Shown: one piece after another, positions 48,911 through 60,386 of the stretch
Layout of the letters: the number at the start of each line of letters is the position of its first letter
How positions within the stretch are numbered: the first letter of the stretch is position 1
Assembly (NCBI GenBank): GCA_000166095.1
Contig: CP002278.1
Location: 1,179,343 to 1,243,342, forward strand
Length of the DNA stretch: 64,000 nt
DNA from: Methanothermus fervidus DSM 2088
Lineage (GTDB): Archaea > Methanobacteriota > Methanobacteria > DSM-2088 > Methanothermaceae
Reading direction: 5' to 3'
Notes under the pieces: generated by a model
The model's input: the letters and a program-made list of their open reading frames with translations, nothing else
Told to the model about the DNA's origin: nothing
The model's database searches: none
Program-made: the position numbers and the translations under genes

Positions 48911-49924
48911 TCAACAAACTCTTGGTACTGGATCAGCAACAGGAGTTTCCAATATTCTTTTTCCACCCACAGAAGTCTTAAGTATTACATGTTTGTCGTC
49001 TGTTACTTCTCCTATTATTTCAGCGTCCTTACCATGTTTTGTTTTTTTCACAGCTTCCAAAACATCCTCTGCTAAATCTGATTCAACTCCTATAATTACT
49101 TTTCCTTCATTTGCTACTTCATATGGATCTATACCTAACATTTCTGAGGCTGCAACAACTTCTTCTTTTATAGGTATTTTGTTTTCATATATTAACATTC
49201 CAACTCCAGATTTGGATGCCATTTCATTCAATGCATTAGCTAATCCACCACGAGTTGGATCTTTCATGGCTTTGACTCCACCAACATTTAAAGCAGCTTC
49301 AACCACATCCCATACAGGTGCTACATCAGATTTTAAATTTGTTTCAAATCCAAATCCTTCACGATGAGCCATTATTGCCATGCCATGATCGCCAACAGTT
49401 CCACTTAATATAATCTTATCCCCTACTTCTAATCCAGAATCTGGTTTTATTTCACCATTTTTTGCAATTCCGATGCCGGTTGTCGTTATTATTATATCAT
49501 CAAATTTATTTTTCTCAATAACTTTAGTGTCTCCTGTGATTATTGAAATTCCTACTTCCTTACAAGTTTTATTCATTGATTTTATTATTCTCTTAAGGTC
49601 TTTTTTTGGAAATCCTTCAGATATAACTAGAGCACTAGCTATGGCAAGAGGTCTTGCACCCATCACAGCAAGATCATTCACAGTACCTGAAACAGCTAAT
49701 TTACCTATATCACCACCTGGAAAAAATATTGGATCTATTGTATGGCTGTCAGTAGTTACAACTATCTCACTTTTTCCTAATGGAATAGTGGCACCATCAT
49801 CTAACTCATCGAGCCCTATACCGCCATTAACATTTTTATTTTCTAAATTAGATAGTATTATCTCAGATATCATTTTTTGCATCATTTCTCCGCCTGCGCC
49901 CTCTGATAATTTTATTTTTTCCAT
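48911..49924 (-). CDS. hypE: Hydrogenase maturation protein HypE
   Basis: HypE dehydrates the carbamoyl group on its C-terminal Cys to a thiocyanate, giving the cyanide ligands of [NiFe] hydrogenases. The C-terminal PRVC tail is present. Other blocks are LDDGATIPLG, TVNDLAVMGA, ITGDTKVIEKN and DPTRGGLANALNEMA. There are 337 residues, the usual length. The ATG follows GGTGATGTAAA. No other hyp gene lies in the window. Confidence 0.97.
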   Translation of the reverse strand: MEKIKLSEGAGGEMMQKMISEIILSNLENKNVNGGIGLDELDDGATIPLGKSEIVVTTDSHTIDPIFFPGGDIGKLAVSGTVNDLAVMGARPLAIASALVISEGFPKKDLKRIIKSMNKTCKEVGISIITGDTKVIEKNKFDDIIITTTGIGIAKNGEIKPDSGLEVGDKIILSGTVGDHGMAIMAHREGFGFETNLKSDVAPVWDVVEAALNVGGVKAMKDPTRGGLANALNEMASKSGVGMLIYENKIPIKEEVVAASEMLGIDPYEVANEGKVIIGVESDLAEDVLEAVKKTKHGKDAEIIGEVTDDKHVILKTSVGGKRILETPVADPVPRVC

Positions 49925-49938
49925 TTTACATCACCATT

Positions 49939-50502
49939 TTATTGTAAATAACCTGTTATTATGGAAATTGGATTATTAGCTAACATCATGGTTCCCCTAT
50001 CTAAAATACGACCTTTGGAAATATTAACTTCGATTATCTCTGTTTTAAAGCCTAAATTTTGTAAGGTGTGCACAGCTTCAACTTTAGTCTCCAAAAGAAT
50101 CGCAGTTATAACTATCCTACCATTTTCTGTAAGTTTTTTACTGCCAATATTCAAAATTTCCTGTAATTTACCTCCACTTCCGCCTACTATCATTACATCA
50201 AAATTTTTTAAATTTTTTAAGACTTCTGTTGCTTCACCATGTATTATGTTTACTCTATCTAATAAACCTTGTTTTTTGAGGTTTTTACGAGTTAGATTTA
50301 TAGCTTTAATATTTTTGTCTATGGCATCAATTCTACCAGCCTTTTTTGCTAATTCTATGGTTATGGCCCCAGTACCACATCCAACTTCCACAACATAATC
50401 ATTTTTCTTAATTCGCGCCTTACATAAAACCAAACATCTAATTTCTTCTTTTGTTGGGCCTGGTACATCCTTACTCTTCAGTATCTCTTCATCACTTATC
50501 AA
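49939..50502 (-). CDS. cbiT: Cobalt-precorrin-6B C15-methyltransferase (decarboxylating) CbiT
   Basis: A 187-residue SAM-dependent methyltransferase of anaerobic corrinoid synthesis. [17 protein letters not shown] and [16 protein letters not shown] (SAM motif I) are typical, followed by DAIDKN and [14 protein letters not shown]. It starts at TTG 50502 after AGGTG, within the end of the ubiX gene. It joins cobA and hemD in the tetrapyrrole set of this window. Confidence 0.95.
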   Translation of the reverse strand: MISDEEILKSKDVPGPTKEEIRCLVLCKARIKKNDYVVEVGCGTGAITIELAKKAGRIDAIDKNIKAINLTRKNLKKQGLLDRVNIIHGEATEVLKNLKNFDVMIVGGSGGKLQEILNIGSKKLTENGRIVITAILLETKVEAVHTLQNLGFKTEIIEVNISKGRILDRGTMMLANNPISIITGYLQ

Positions 50503-51058
50503 GCATTACACCTTCCCAACGTTTAAACAAATCATGTTTTATTTCCAAAATATCTAAAATTTTCCCAACAATGAAATTGATAAGCTCATCAATGGTTTTT
50601 GGATTATGATAAAATGCTGGGGCTGCTGGAAGAATTATACCTCCTTCCTTACAAATTTTTAACATATTCTCAAGATGAACAAGTCGTAATGGTGTTTCAC
50701 GAGGTACAAGAATTAGTTTACGCTTTTCTTTCAATGCTACGTCTGCGGCCCGTGTTAATGCATTGTCTGTATATCCATGTGCAATGGCTGATAAAGTTTT
50801 CATTGTACATGGGATTATTACCATTGATTCAAATAAAAAAGATCCACTGTTTATTGGAGCTGTTAAATCTCTATATTCAAAATAATAATCACTTTTTTCT
50901 TTTAAATCATTTACAGACAATCCAAGTTCATATTTCAAAATTTTTTCTCCTATTTCACTTACTATTAAACCTGTTTCTTTACCAACCTTATTAAGCACTT
51001 CTAAAAGTTTTACAGCATATATGACCCCACTGGCACCTGTAATACCTACAATTATCAT
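50492..51058 (-). CDS. ubiX: UbiX family flavin prenyltransferase
   Basis: A 188-residue homologue of UbiX, which prenylates FMN to make the cofactor of UbiD decarboxylases. Motifs are [16 protein letters not shown] (FMN binding), the [18 protein letters not shown] block, [10 protein letters not shown]-like [12 protein letters not shown], and [12 protein letters not shown]. The gene overlaps cbiT by 11 bases and lies 5 bases after the HD gene. Confidence 0.95.
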   Translation of the reverse strand: MIIVGITGASGVIYAVKLLEVLNKVGKETGLIVSEIGEKILKYELGLSVNDLKEKSDYYFEYRDLTAPINSGSFLFESMVIIPCTMKTLSAIAHGYTDNALTRAADVALKEKRKLILVPRETPLRLVHLENMLKICKEGGIILPAAPAFYHNPKTIDELINFIVGKILDILEIKHDLFKRWEGVMLDK

Positions 51059-51063
51059 TCAAA

Positions 51064-52230
51064 TCACTCTAAATTGAAATAATCGTTTAATTCAAATTTT
51101 TTAAATTTACTAAGCTCTTCCTTAGGAACATATAAACATATTTCTGCATGATCAAATTTGGCGTTTTCTAATGCTTTCACTAATGTAGAAACATCTGATA
51201 AATATGCTATGTTATTATACTCATCTACAACTTGTATTTTTGTTTCATCAAGACGTGGATATTCTGGCATGCTTACTATCACATAATCTCTATTTTCAAC
51301 CTTCATATCCTCTGCAATCTCTTCTTCAATTTTTCTAATCTTTCTATCATCTATTTCAAAAACCTTCTCTGGTTTTGATAAATTTGCTAATTTTATAGAA
51401 GATGCAATTTTTAAAAGATTTCTACGATCTAATCTATCTATAATATCTTTTGCTATTCCATTCTTTTGTTTTCTGCAAATTGCAACAATATCAATATCAT
51501 CATACCTGTATATTTTCTTAGGATCAATAATACCATCAGATACTAACTTTTTTAAAGCTTTACCAAACATCGCATTTGCAATTCTTGTTGTATGATGTTG
51601 GTAAACAGTAGGATACATGAAATATCGTGCTAACAATGTTGATTCTGCAGCCTGAACTCCTTTTTTATCAAGAACTATATTTTTTTCAATCCTCATACTT
51701 GAAATAAGTCTTTCAATGTCAATTATTCCATATGCAACGCCCGTGTAATAGGAATCTCTAAGAAGATAATCCATTTTATCAACATCTAATTCACTGGATA
51801 GCATCTGCCCAAGAATGCCCTTACCTTTAATTACATCGGTTATTTCTTTTACTTGGAATTTTTCACGTAAAATGTCTGCTATAACTGATTTTTTAATTAC
51901 TTTCACTGTTAAATCCTCATGAGAATATCCTAATATATTTTCTGAAACATGAGAAAATGGACCATGACCTATATCATGAAGTAAGGCAGCTATACGAACA
52001 ATTTCTTTTTCTTCTTTACTTAAATTAAGACTTTCAGCTAATGAAGATGCAAGATACAAAGTTCCTATTGAATGTTCAAAACGGGAATGATTTGCTCCAG
52101 GATATACTAAGTAAGAAAAACCAAGTTGTTTCACTCTTCTAAGTCTTTGAACAGGGTATGTATCAATTATCTTAATTTCAAAATCATCTAATTTTAAATT
52201 TCCATGGATAGAATCTCTAATAAATTTCAT
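51064..52230 (-). CDS. HD-domain phosphohydrolase (dNTPase-like)
   Basis: A 388-residue HD superfamily hydrolase. Metal ligands are visible in HSRFEHSIGTLYLA, LLHDIGHGPFSH and the later Asp in LLRDSYYTGV. The layout fits the archaeal/bacterial SAMHD1-like family that hydrolyses dNTPs or related nucleotides. The start ATG 52230 has a weak AGAG site close behind the moaE stop. Confidence 0.9.
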   Translation of the reverse strand: MKFIRDSIHGNLKLDDFEIKIIDTYPVQRLRRVKQLGFSYLVYPGANHSRFEHSIGTLYLASSLAESLNLSKEEKEIVRIAALLHDIGHGPFSHVSENILGYSHEDLTVKVIKKSVIADILREKFQVKEITDVIKGKGILGQMLSSELDVDKMDYLLRDSYYTGVAYGIIDIERLISSMRIEKNIVLDKKGVQAAESTLLARYFMYPTVYQHHTTRIANAMFGKALKKLVSDGIIDPKKIYRYDDIDIVAICRKQKNGIAKDIIDRLDRRNLLKIASSIKLANLSKPEKVFEIDDRKIRKIEEEIAEDMKVENRDYVIVSMPEYPRLDETKIQVVDEYNNIAYLSDVSTLVKALENAKFDHAEICLYVPKEELSKFKKFELNDYFNLE

Positions 52231-52231
52231 T

Positions 52232-54878
<2,647 letters not shown>

Positions 54879-54880
54879 TT

Positions 54881-55432
54881 GTGAAAGAAATAAGTTTAAA
54901 TCTTGCATATAAACTTTTAGCACCACGACCTACAGTTATTGTTACAACAATAAGTAAGGATGGAATTGTCAATGCAGCACCATTCTCATTTACAATGCCT
55001 ATATCGATGGATCCACCTATTGTTGCATTCGCTTCAGTTCCAGAGCATGACACAACAAAAAATATAAAGGAAACTAAAGAATTTGTAATGAATCTTGTAC
55101 ATGAAGATATAATTGAGATGATGTGGATCACAGCTAAGAAATTTCCTAGAGATGTAAATGAGTTAGAGAAGGCTAATTTGACAGAAATAAAATCAAAAGT
55201 CGTCAGTCCTCCAAAAATAAAGGAATCGTTTGGGCATCTGGAATGTAAAGCTATTAAAATTGAAGAAATAGGAGATCATTGTTTAATAGTTGGAAAAGTA
55301 GTAAATGCGACTGTCAAGAAAAACTGCATTAAAGATGAATTGCTAAATGTTGAGAAAATTAAACCCGTACTTCATGTTGGTGGTAAGAAGTTTGTAATTG
55401 GAGACCATGTGAGGTTTATTCATGACATTTAA
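54881..55432 (+). CDS. Flavoredoxin-like flavin reductase
   Basis: A 183-residue FMN-binding split-barrel protein of the DIM6/NTAB (flavoredoxin) family. Typical segments are RPTVIVTTISKDGIVNAAPF, FTMPISMDPPIVAFAS and EFVMNLVHE, plus FGHLECKAIKI. Translation starts at GTG 54881, two bases after the atwA stop, with GGAGG in the atwA end, so it is coupled to atwA. It may deliver electrons, but its partner is unknown. It overlaps usp by 11 bases. Confidence 0.9.
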   Translation: MKEISLNLAYKLLAPRPTVIVTTISKDGIVNAAPFSFTMPISMDPPIVAFASVPEHDTTKNIKETKEFVMNLVHEDIIEMMWITAKKFPRDVNELEKANLTEIKSKVVSPPKIKESFGHLECKAIKIEEIGDHCLIVGKVVNATVKKNCIKDELLNVEKIKPVLHVGGKKFVIGDHVRFIHDI

Positions 55433-55829
55433 AAAAATAATGATTGCAACTGATGGGTCAGAGAATGCTGAAAAAGCTGCAAAAGTAGGTATAGATTTAG
55501 CTAAGTCTGTAGGTGGAAAGGTAATAGCAGTATATGTGATGGATGAAAGACTCATGCAACCTTATGATGTGATGGAGGATGAAGGAAAAAATGCACTAAA
55601 GAGAATTCAGAAGATTGGTCGTAAGAAAAATGTAGTTGTGGATGAAATACTAATTTTAGGCAATCCTATTGAAGATTTACCTAAGATTGCCAATAAAGTA
55701 AATGCTGACATTGTAGTATTGGCATCGCAAAGTAAAGGCAAATTTGAGAGAATAATACTTGGAAGTACAACAAAAAGCATGTTAGAAAATTGTAATGTTC
55801 CTCTATTGATCACGCCGCAAAAATATTAA
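55422..55829 (+). CDS. Universal stress protein (UspA family)
   Basis: A 135-residue Usp domain. It starts KKIMIATDGSENAEKA and ends with the ATP-binding-type motif ASQSKGKFERIILGSTTKSML, then VPLLITP. The G-2X-G-9X-G(S/T) spacing is only partly kept because SKGKF lacks the usual Gly pair, so ATP binding is uncertain. The last 4 bases overlap the convergent regulator gene. Confidence 0.93.
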   Translation: MTFKKIMIATDGSENAEKAAKVGIDLAKSVGGKVIAVYVMDERLMQPYDVMEDEGKNALKRIQKIGRKKNVVVDEILILGNPIEDLPKIANKVNADIVVLASQSKGKFERIILGSTTKSMLENCNVPLLITPQKY

Positions 55830-56635
55830 CGACTTTTCCTTACGTCCTCTACAGTATATGGAATGTTTTCTTTTTCAAGTTTTTCTAATACTCTTTCGCT
55901 CATTCTGCCAACTGCTAATATTAGACTACTTAAACCTCTGTTTGCAGCATGTATCGCACATTCTGGTGCCGCAAACTCAAAATCATATTTTATTCCTAAT
56001 TTGTTTGCAACTGCCCTTGCTATCGTCCCCATGATTCCAACTCTATCAAAAGATTTTTCCTCAATAATTTTTTTTATTTTTTCAAAATCACAAGCTTTTG
56101 ATCCACCTTCAAACATAGTGGGAAGAACAAGTATTGTTACTTCTCCTTTTGGAACATTAATTGTACCTTTTATATCCATAACAGCTACATCTTCTCCATC
56201 ATTAGCATTTGTTATAGCTTTAGCATATGCACCAGCCGCATTTGCTGGAGAATCTATCTTTTTTGCATACAAAACACCATTTTCTAGAAACAATTCAACA
56301 TAATCTCCTTTTTTTATTTTTCCTTTTGCAATTGCTGGCCATATGGTTTTATATTTTCTCATTACATCAAGTATATCATTTATATATTCTTTCATAGACA
56401 TTGCATATTTTCTTAATTTTTCAAGTCCTTTTTTTGTGAGTCTATATTCAGATCTTCTATGGCCATATTCTACATATCCTTCTTTAACCAAACTTTTAAT
56501 ATTTTCAGACACTGCTTGTACGGTTATTCCAATCTTTTTTGCTATGTCGCGTTGTCTCAAATGTGGTTGGCTTCTCGCTATTTCAGCAAGTATTTGAAAA
56601 CGTGTTAATTCTCCTTTTCCTTTAAAAATTTTCAT
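55826..56635 (-). CDS. Winged-helix transcriptional regulator with conserved C-terminal domain
   Basis: A 269-residue protein. Residues 10-75 form a MarR/ArsR-like winged helix (RQRDIAKKIGITVQAVSENIKSL is the recognition region, followed by a basic wing). A linker helix leads to a C-terminal alpha/beta domain (about 105-265) with KGKIKKGDYVELFLENGVLYA, MDIKGTINVPKGEVTILVLPT and RVGIMGTIARAVANKLG. The architecture occurs in methanogens and suggests a ligand-sensing regulator. Its 4-base overlap with the recJ-like gene suggests co-expression. Confidence 0.82.
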   Translation of the reverse strand: MKIFKGKGELTRFQILAEIARSQPHLRQRDIAKKIGITVQAVSENIKSLVKEGYVEYGHRRSEYRLTKKGLEKLRKYAMSMKEYINDILDVMRKYKTIWPAIAKGKIKKGDYVELFLENGVLYAKKIDSPANAAGAYAKAITNANDGEDVAVMDIKGTINVPKGEVTILVLPTMFEGGSKACDFEKIKKIIEEKSFDRVGIMGTIARAVANKLGIKYDFEFAAPECAIHAANRGLSSLILAVGRMSERVLEKLEKENIPYTVEDVRKSR

Positions 56636-57999
56636 ATAGGCACTCCTAATTTGTTATCTAAAATTTGATCAAACAAATCTATGAAATCTGCTTCCCTATC
56701 TTGAGGTATATATGCACCACAAGCTACGGCATGTCCTCCTCCATTTCCTCCAACTTTTTCAGATATTTTCTTTATGAGTTTACCAAAATGTATATTTTTA
56801 AAGTAAAATAATCTAGAGCAACGTAAAGACACTTTTACATAATTTTCATCTACATATGTAAGACCAAGTATTGGTTTCCTCCAATCACCATAAGACAATG
56901 CCAAATTAGCAACCGAACCAATTGCCTCAGGTTTTATATCATCTATGAAATATTGTAAATTTTTTTCTTGTGATATAGCATATCTCACAGATTTAACACT
57001 CTTTGCTAAATACCTTCTATGTTCTCTTAATATCTTTTCCAATTTCTTTAAAGTGTTCCCTCTTTCACCTTTTAAAATTTTAAGCGCTATATCAAACTTT
57101 TTATTTCTACTACATGCATTTATGGCAGTTGAAAATTCTGTTAGATCTCTTAACAATGAATATCTTTCTTCAGGTAAAAAATCATATACTTCTCCACTAA
57201 TAAGTTTTGGAAGATATTTTGAATATTTTCGTGGAACCTCTTTATTAAGCATTTTTATTAGTTCTATAAAAAGTTTTTTCTTTTCTTCTCCATTAAGATC
57301 AGATAGAGTCCTCCACTTTTCACCATCTTTACGAGGTATTTTCAATTTTTTAAGTAATAAAATACATTCTGTCTTATTATTAGTTATTGGCAGCTTAACA
57401 TCATTAAAATAAGATAATGCAATATGTATAGGCCTAGTTTGCCTACCATATATTGTAAGATCTTTAGAAACTTTTAATAACTTTAAACTGATACTATCAT
57501 TCAATATGTACCTATTTAATCCTCTAAGCTGACCAATGCTATTTTGCATATCTCCAATTGCAGATAATACCCCAATCCAGCTCAATTCCTTTAAATTAAA
57601 AGTTTTAGATAATAGATATGCTAAACCTCCCCCAGAAATTTCTGTTGACCCATCTATTCCATAAAACATGGGGTTTATTTCTATAAAATTTTTATCATCT
57701 TTTGGCTTACGAATCGGCGGATGATGATCTAGAATTAATATTTTACCTTTTTCTTCTAATTCTTGCCCAGAGCCCAAATCAGAAAAAATCGTGAGATCAG
57801 AATCCATGTCCACTCCATCAATTTCATCAATGTTAATAAATTCTATTTTATAATCTTTGCCTAATTCTTCCATTAAATAAGATAATATTGCACCTGCGCA
57901 TATTCCATCACAATCTATATGTGTGTATATGTTTACATTTTCTGCTTCTTCAATAACTTTTTTTGCATGTAGAAATTTATGAAGTAACTCAGATTTCAT
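56632..57999 (-). CDS. RecJ-like DHH phosphoesterase/exonuclease
   Basis: A 455-residue DHH protein of the archaeal RecJ/GAN group. Motifs are IYTHIDCDGICAG, IFSDLGSG, LDHHPP (the DHH motif) and the C-terminal DHHA1 block GGNGGGHAVACGAYIP. Archaeal relatives are single-strand exonucleases that bind GINS in the replisome, or RNA exonucleases. The ATG overlaps the SRP19 stop (ATGA). Confidence 0.92.
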   Translation of the reverse strand: MKSELLHKFLHAKKVIEEAENVNIYTHIDCDGICAGAILSYLMEELGKDYKIEFINIDEIDGVDMDSDLTIFSDLGSGQELEEKGKILILDHHPPIRKPKDDKNFIEINPMFYGIDGSTEISGGGLAYLLSKTFNLKELSWIGVLSAIGDMQNSIGQLRGLNRYILNDSISLKLLKVSKDLTIYGRQTRPIHIALSYFNDVKLPITNNKTECILLLKKLKIPRKDGEKWRTLSDLNGEEKKKLFIELIKMLNKEVPRKYSKYLPKLISGEVYDFLPEERYSLLRDLTEFSTAINACSRNKKFDIALKILKGERGNTLKKLEKILREHRRYLAKSVKSVRYAISQEKNLQYFIDDIKPEAIGSVANLALSYGDWRKPILGLTYVDENYVKVSLRCSRLFYFKNIHFGKLIKKISEKVGGNGGGHAVACGAYIPQDREADFIDLFDQILDNKLGVPI

Positions 58000-58265
58000 C
58001 TCATCGCCTTAATCAACCTACTAATTTTTTTCATTATTTCTATTTTACTTTTAGTTTTTTTAATGCGCAACCTACCTTTTCTTTCCCACCAGCTTCTTGG
58101 ATAATATTTATTTTTTTCTATTTCTGGTTCAAGACCAAGTTTTTTGGCAGCTTCATACATTTCCTTAATTGTTGGATCCTTTACTGCGTCTTTTTTTGGA
58201 ATTTTACGACCTTCTTTACGTGTCTTCTTAGAATCTATGTTTGCTGGCCATATGACGGCTTCAAT
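57996..58265 (-). CDS. srp19: Signal recognition particle 19 kDa protein, probable AUU start
   Basis: An 89-residue SRP19, which binds helices 6 and 8 of SRP RNA and prepares it for SRP54. It reads VIWPANIDSKKTRKEGRKIP, then LGLEPEIEKNKYYPRSWWERKG, then a basic C-terminal helix ending RLIKAMR. No ATG, GTG or TTG exists in this frame between the upstream in-frame stop (58296-58298) and the conserved start. A GGAGG at 58273-58277 lies 7 bases before an ATT at 58265, so AUU initiation is inferred. It overlaps hemD (5 bases) and recJ (ATGA). Confidence 0.93.
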   Translation of the reverse strand: MEAVIWPANIDSKKTRKEGRKIPKKDAVKDPTIKEMYEAAKKLGLEPEIEKNKYYPRSWWERKGRLRIKKTKSKIEIMKKISRLIKAMR

Positions 58266-59049
58266 CTTCCATCCTCCTGAATTCCCTAAATATTTCTAAT
58301 ATCATTTCACGCACTGTATATTTATGAGGAATTATAGGTACTATCGCATATTCAAATAATGTATTAGCTGTTATGGGTCCTATTGCAGCAGCTAAAACCT
58401 TTTTACTAGATAAAACTTTTATGACTTCATCTTTTTTATTTCCTGCAACTTTAAATAAGTTTTTAACTGTTAATGGACTTGTAAAAGTTATTGCATCTAT
58501 TTCATTGTTTATTATTTTATTTATTAACTTTTTTATCTTGGAAACATCTTTAGGTAGAGTTGATTTATAAGCTTCTGCAACATAAACATTTGCTCCCATT
58601 TCTTCCAATGATTTAATCAATGTTTTTCTTGCTGCTTTAGTGCGCGGTATAGCAACGTTTTTATCTTTCATATCATAATTTTTGAGAGTTTCTATAAGAC
58701 TTTCAGTAACATATTCTGGTGGTTCAACATCTACTTTTAAGCCTTTTTCAATAACTGTTTTTTTTGTTTTTGGACCTATAACCGCTATTTTTGCATTTTT
58801 ATTTAATTTTTTAGGGAATTGAGGACAACATTCCAGAAGTGCATCCACTGCAAAAGGAGAAGTGAAAATTACCCAATCAAGTTTATCAGCAATTTTACAA
58901 ATTTTCATGAGTGATTCTGTACAAAGCTTTTTTAATTCTAAAGTAGGCACAACTAATGCCTTGCCACCATGCTTTTCAATAATATCAACAGCTTCCTGAG
59001 CTCTATCTTTAGGTCTAGTGACGGCAATAATTTTATTCTTCATCTCCAT
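58261..59049 (-). CDS. hemD: Uroporphyrinogen-III synthase
   Basis: It closes and inverts ring D of hydroxymethylbilane to uroporphyrinogen III. The sequence is typically divergent but recognisable: [57 protein letters not shown] and [19 protein letters not shown] with [11 protein letters not shown]. There are 262 residues. The ATG follows GGAGG within the end of cobA. Confidence 0.92.
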   Translation of the reverse strand: MEMKNKIIAVTRPKDRAQEAVDIIEKHGGKALVVPTLELKKLCTESLMKICKIADKLDWVIFTSPFAVDALLECCPQFPKKLNKNAKIAVIGPKTKKTVIEKGLKVDVEPPEYVTESLIETLKNYDMKDKNVAIPRTKAARKTLIKSLEEMGANVYVAEAYKSTLPKDVSKIKKLINKIINNEIDAITFTSPLTVKNLFKVAGNKKDEVIKVLSSKKVLAAAIGPITANTLFEYAIVPIIPHKYTVREMILEIFREFRRMED

Positions 59050-59767
59050 CCCATTCCTCCAAAATTATGTCCTCAAACATTTTAATAACTTCACCTACTA
59101 TTATTATTGCGGGGGGTTTAATATTATCTTTTTTGTAGATATTATCTATTGTACCTAGGATTATTCTTTGTTTAGGAGTTAATCCTTTCTCTATTACACA
59201 AACTGGAGTCTTTGGATCTCTATATTTCATTAATTTTTTCATGTTTTCTTTTAATTTTCCAACACCCATAAGTATAACTAATGTATCTGCTTTATAATCC
59301 CATTTAACATGTTTTTCATCTTTTTTAGGGTCTTCATGGCCTGTTACAACCGTAAAAGAACTTGAAACTTTACGATGTGTCAATGGTAATCCTATGGATG
59401 TAGGTACTCCTATGGCAGAGGTTATGCCAGGTATGATTTTAAAAGGAATATTTTCTTTCTTTAATTCAAGTATTTCTTCACCGCCTCTACCAAATACGAA
59501 AGGATCACCGCCTTTAAGCCTTACAACAACCTTTTTTTTCTTACCTTCTTCCACTAATATCCTATTTATCTCTTCTTGTGTTTTATAGTGTTTCCCAGAT
59601 TTTTTACCCACGTAAATTAGTTTTGCATCTTTTTTTGCATAATTAAGTATTTTTTTATTGACTAAACGGTCATAGATGATAACATCTGCCTTTTTTAGAA
59701 TTTCCAATGCTTTTAATGTTATAAGTTTTGGATCTCCAGGACCAGCTCCAACTAAATAAACAACCAT
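59033..59767 (-). CDS. cobA: Uroporphyrinogen-III C-methyltransferase
   Basis: It methylates uroporphyrinogen III at C2 and C7 to precorrin-2, the branch point to corrinoids and F430. Motifs are [44 protein letters not shown] and [11 protein letters not shown]. There are 244 residues, so it is the stand-alone methyltransferase rather than a CysG fusion. It overlaps hemD by 17 bases; the ATG follows GGTGATTTC. Confidence 0.96.
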   Translation of the reverse strand: MVVYLVGAGPGDPKLITLKALEILKKADVIIYDRLVNKKILNYAKKDAKLIYVGKKSGKHYKTQEEINRILVEEGKKKKVVVRLKGGDPFVFGRGGEEILELKKENIPFKIIPGITSAIGVPTSIGLPLTHRKVSSSFTVVTGHEDPKKDEKHVKWDYKADTLVILMGVGKLKENMKKLMKYRDPKTPVCVIEKGLTPKQRIILGTIDNIYKKDNIKPPAIIIVGEVIKMFEDIILEEWDGDEE

Positions 59768-59784
59768 GAAATCACCAGGAAATG

Positions 59785-59810
59785 TTAAATATAAGAAAAG
59801 TTAAATATAA
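59785..59810. promoter_or_regulatory. Two direct TATA-like repeats between cobA and the DUF11 surface gene
   Basis: TTAAATATAA occurs at 59785-59794 and again at 59801-59810. Rightward, the first copy predicts a transcript start near 59811-59815, just before a GGGAGGTG site. Leftward, the complement of the second copy predicts a start near 59782, giving cobA a short leader with GGTGAT. The pair could therefore serve both directions. Confidence 0.45.
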
Positions 59811-59834
59811 CTAATGAAAAGGGAGGTGAAAACA

Positions 59835-60386
59835 ATCTCTATTCTCTTAAAAAATCGACATATAGTATTACTCTCCCTGTTAATTGTCGTGGCAATGTTT
59901 TTTGTAGGAGTTGTTAATGCAACAAACATGACTAACGACTCCATAAGAATCCCATCACAAACGAATATCGATCCTACTGTAAATATATATGGAACAGTTT
60001 ATAATGGTTCATCAAATTATGGATTGGAAAATTGTACCATAAAAATTTTTGATTCAGGAAACAATTTTATAACACAAACAGTGACAGGACCTCAAGGTTC
60101 TTATTATGTCAGTTTCAATAGTTCAGAAACAAGATTTTATGTGACAGCCCTCAAACCAGGTTATTTGTCCTACACTAGAGAAATAAACGTGACTTCTAAT
60201 GTAACTAATCCTGCTGACCCTAACCTTTATGGTATTGCAAATTTCAGATTATATCCTTTACCAGCTTACAGCGGAAATGCGTCAAGCTTTCTTTTGAACG
60301 TGGGTGCGATTCCAAATGGTTTTATTAAATTTACAAGCAGCAAGATCAAATGCATCAGTAAACAGCCAAGTACCTCCCTACAGTAA
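59835..60386 (+). CDS. DUF11 surface protein, N-terminal part (frameshifted)
   Basis: Residues 1-28 form a signal peptide (VLLSLLIVVAMFFVGVVNA). Residues of about 45-130 form a carboxypeptidase-regulatory-like beta domain (VNIYGTVYNGSSNYGLENC with SYYVSF and KPGYLSY). The frame then runs out of similarity after NVGAIPNG and stops at 60386, while the continuing protein is in the next frame. An ATG at 59814 precedes the GGGAGGTG site. The codon 6 bases after that site is ATC at 59835, chosen here with low certainty. Confidence 0.65.
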   Translation: MSILLKNRHIVLLSLLIVVAMFFVGVVNATNMTNDSIRIPSQTNIDPTVNIYGTVYNGSSNYGLENCTIKIFDSGNNFITQTVTGPQGSYYVSFNSSETRFYVTALKPGYLSYTREINVTSNVTNPADPNLYGIANFRLYPLPAYSGNASSFLLNVGAIPNGFIKFTSSKIKCISKQPSTSLQ

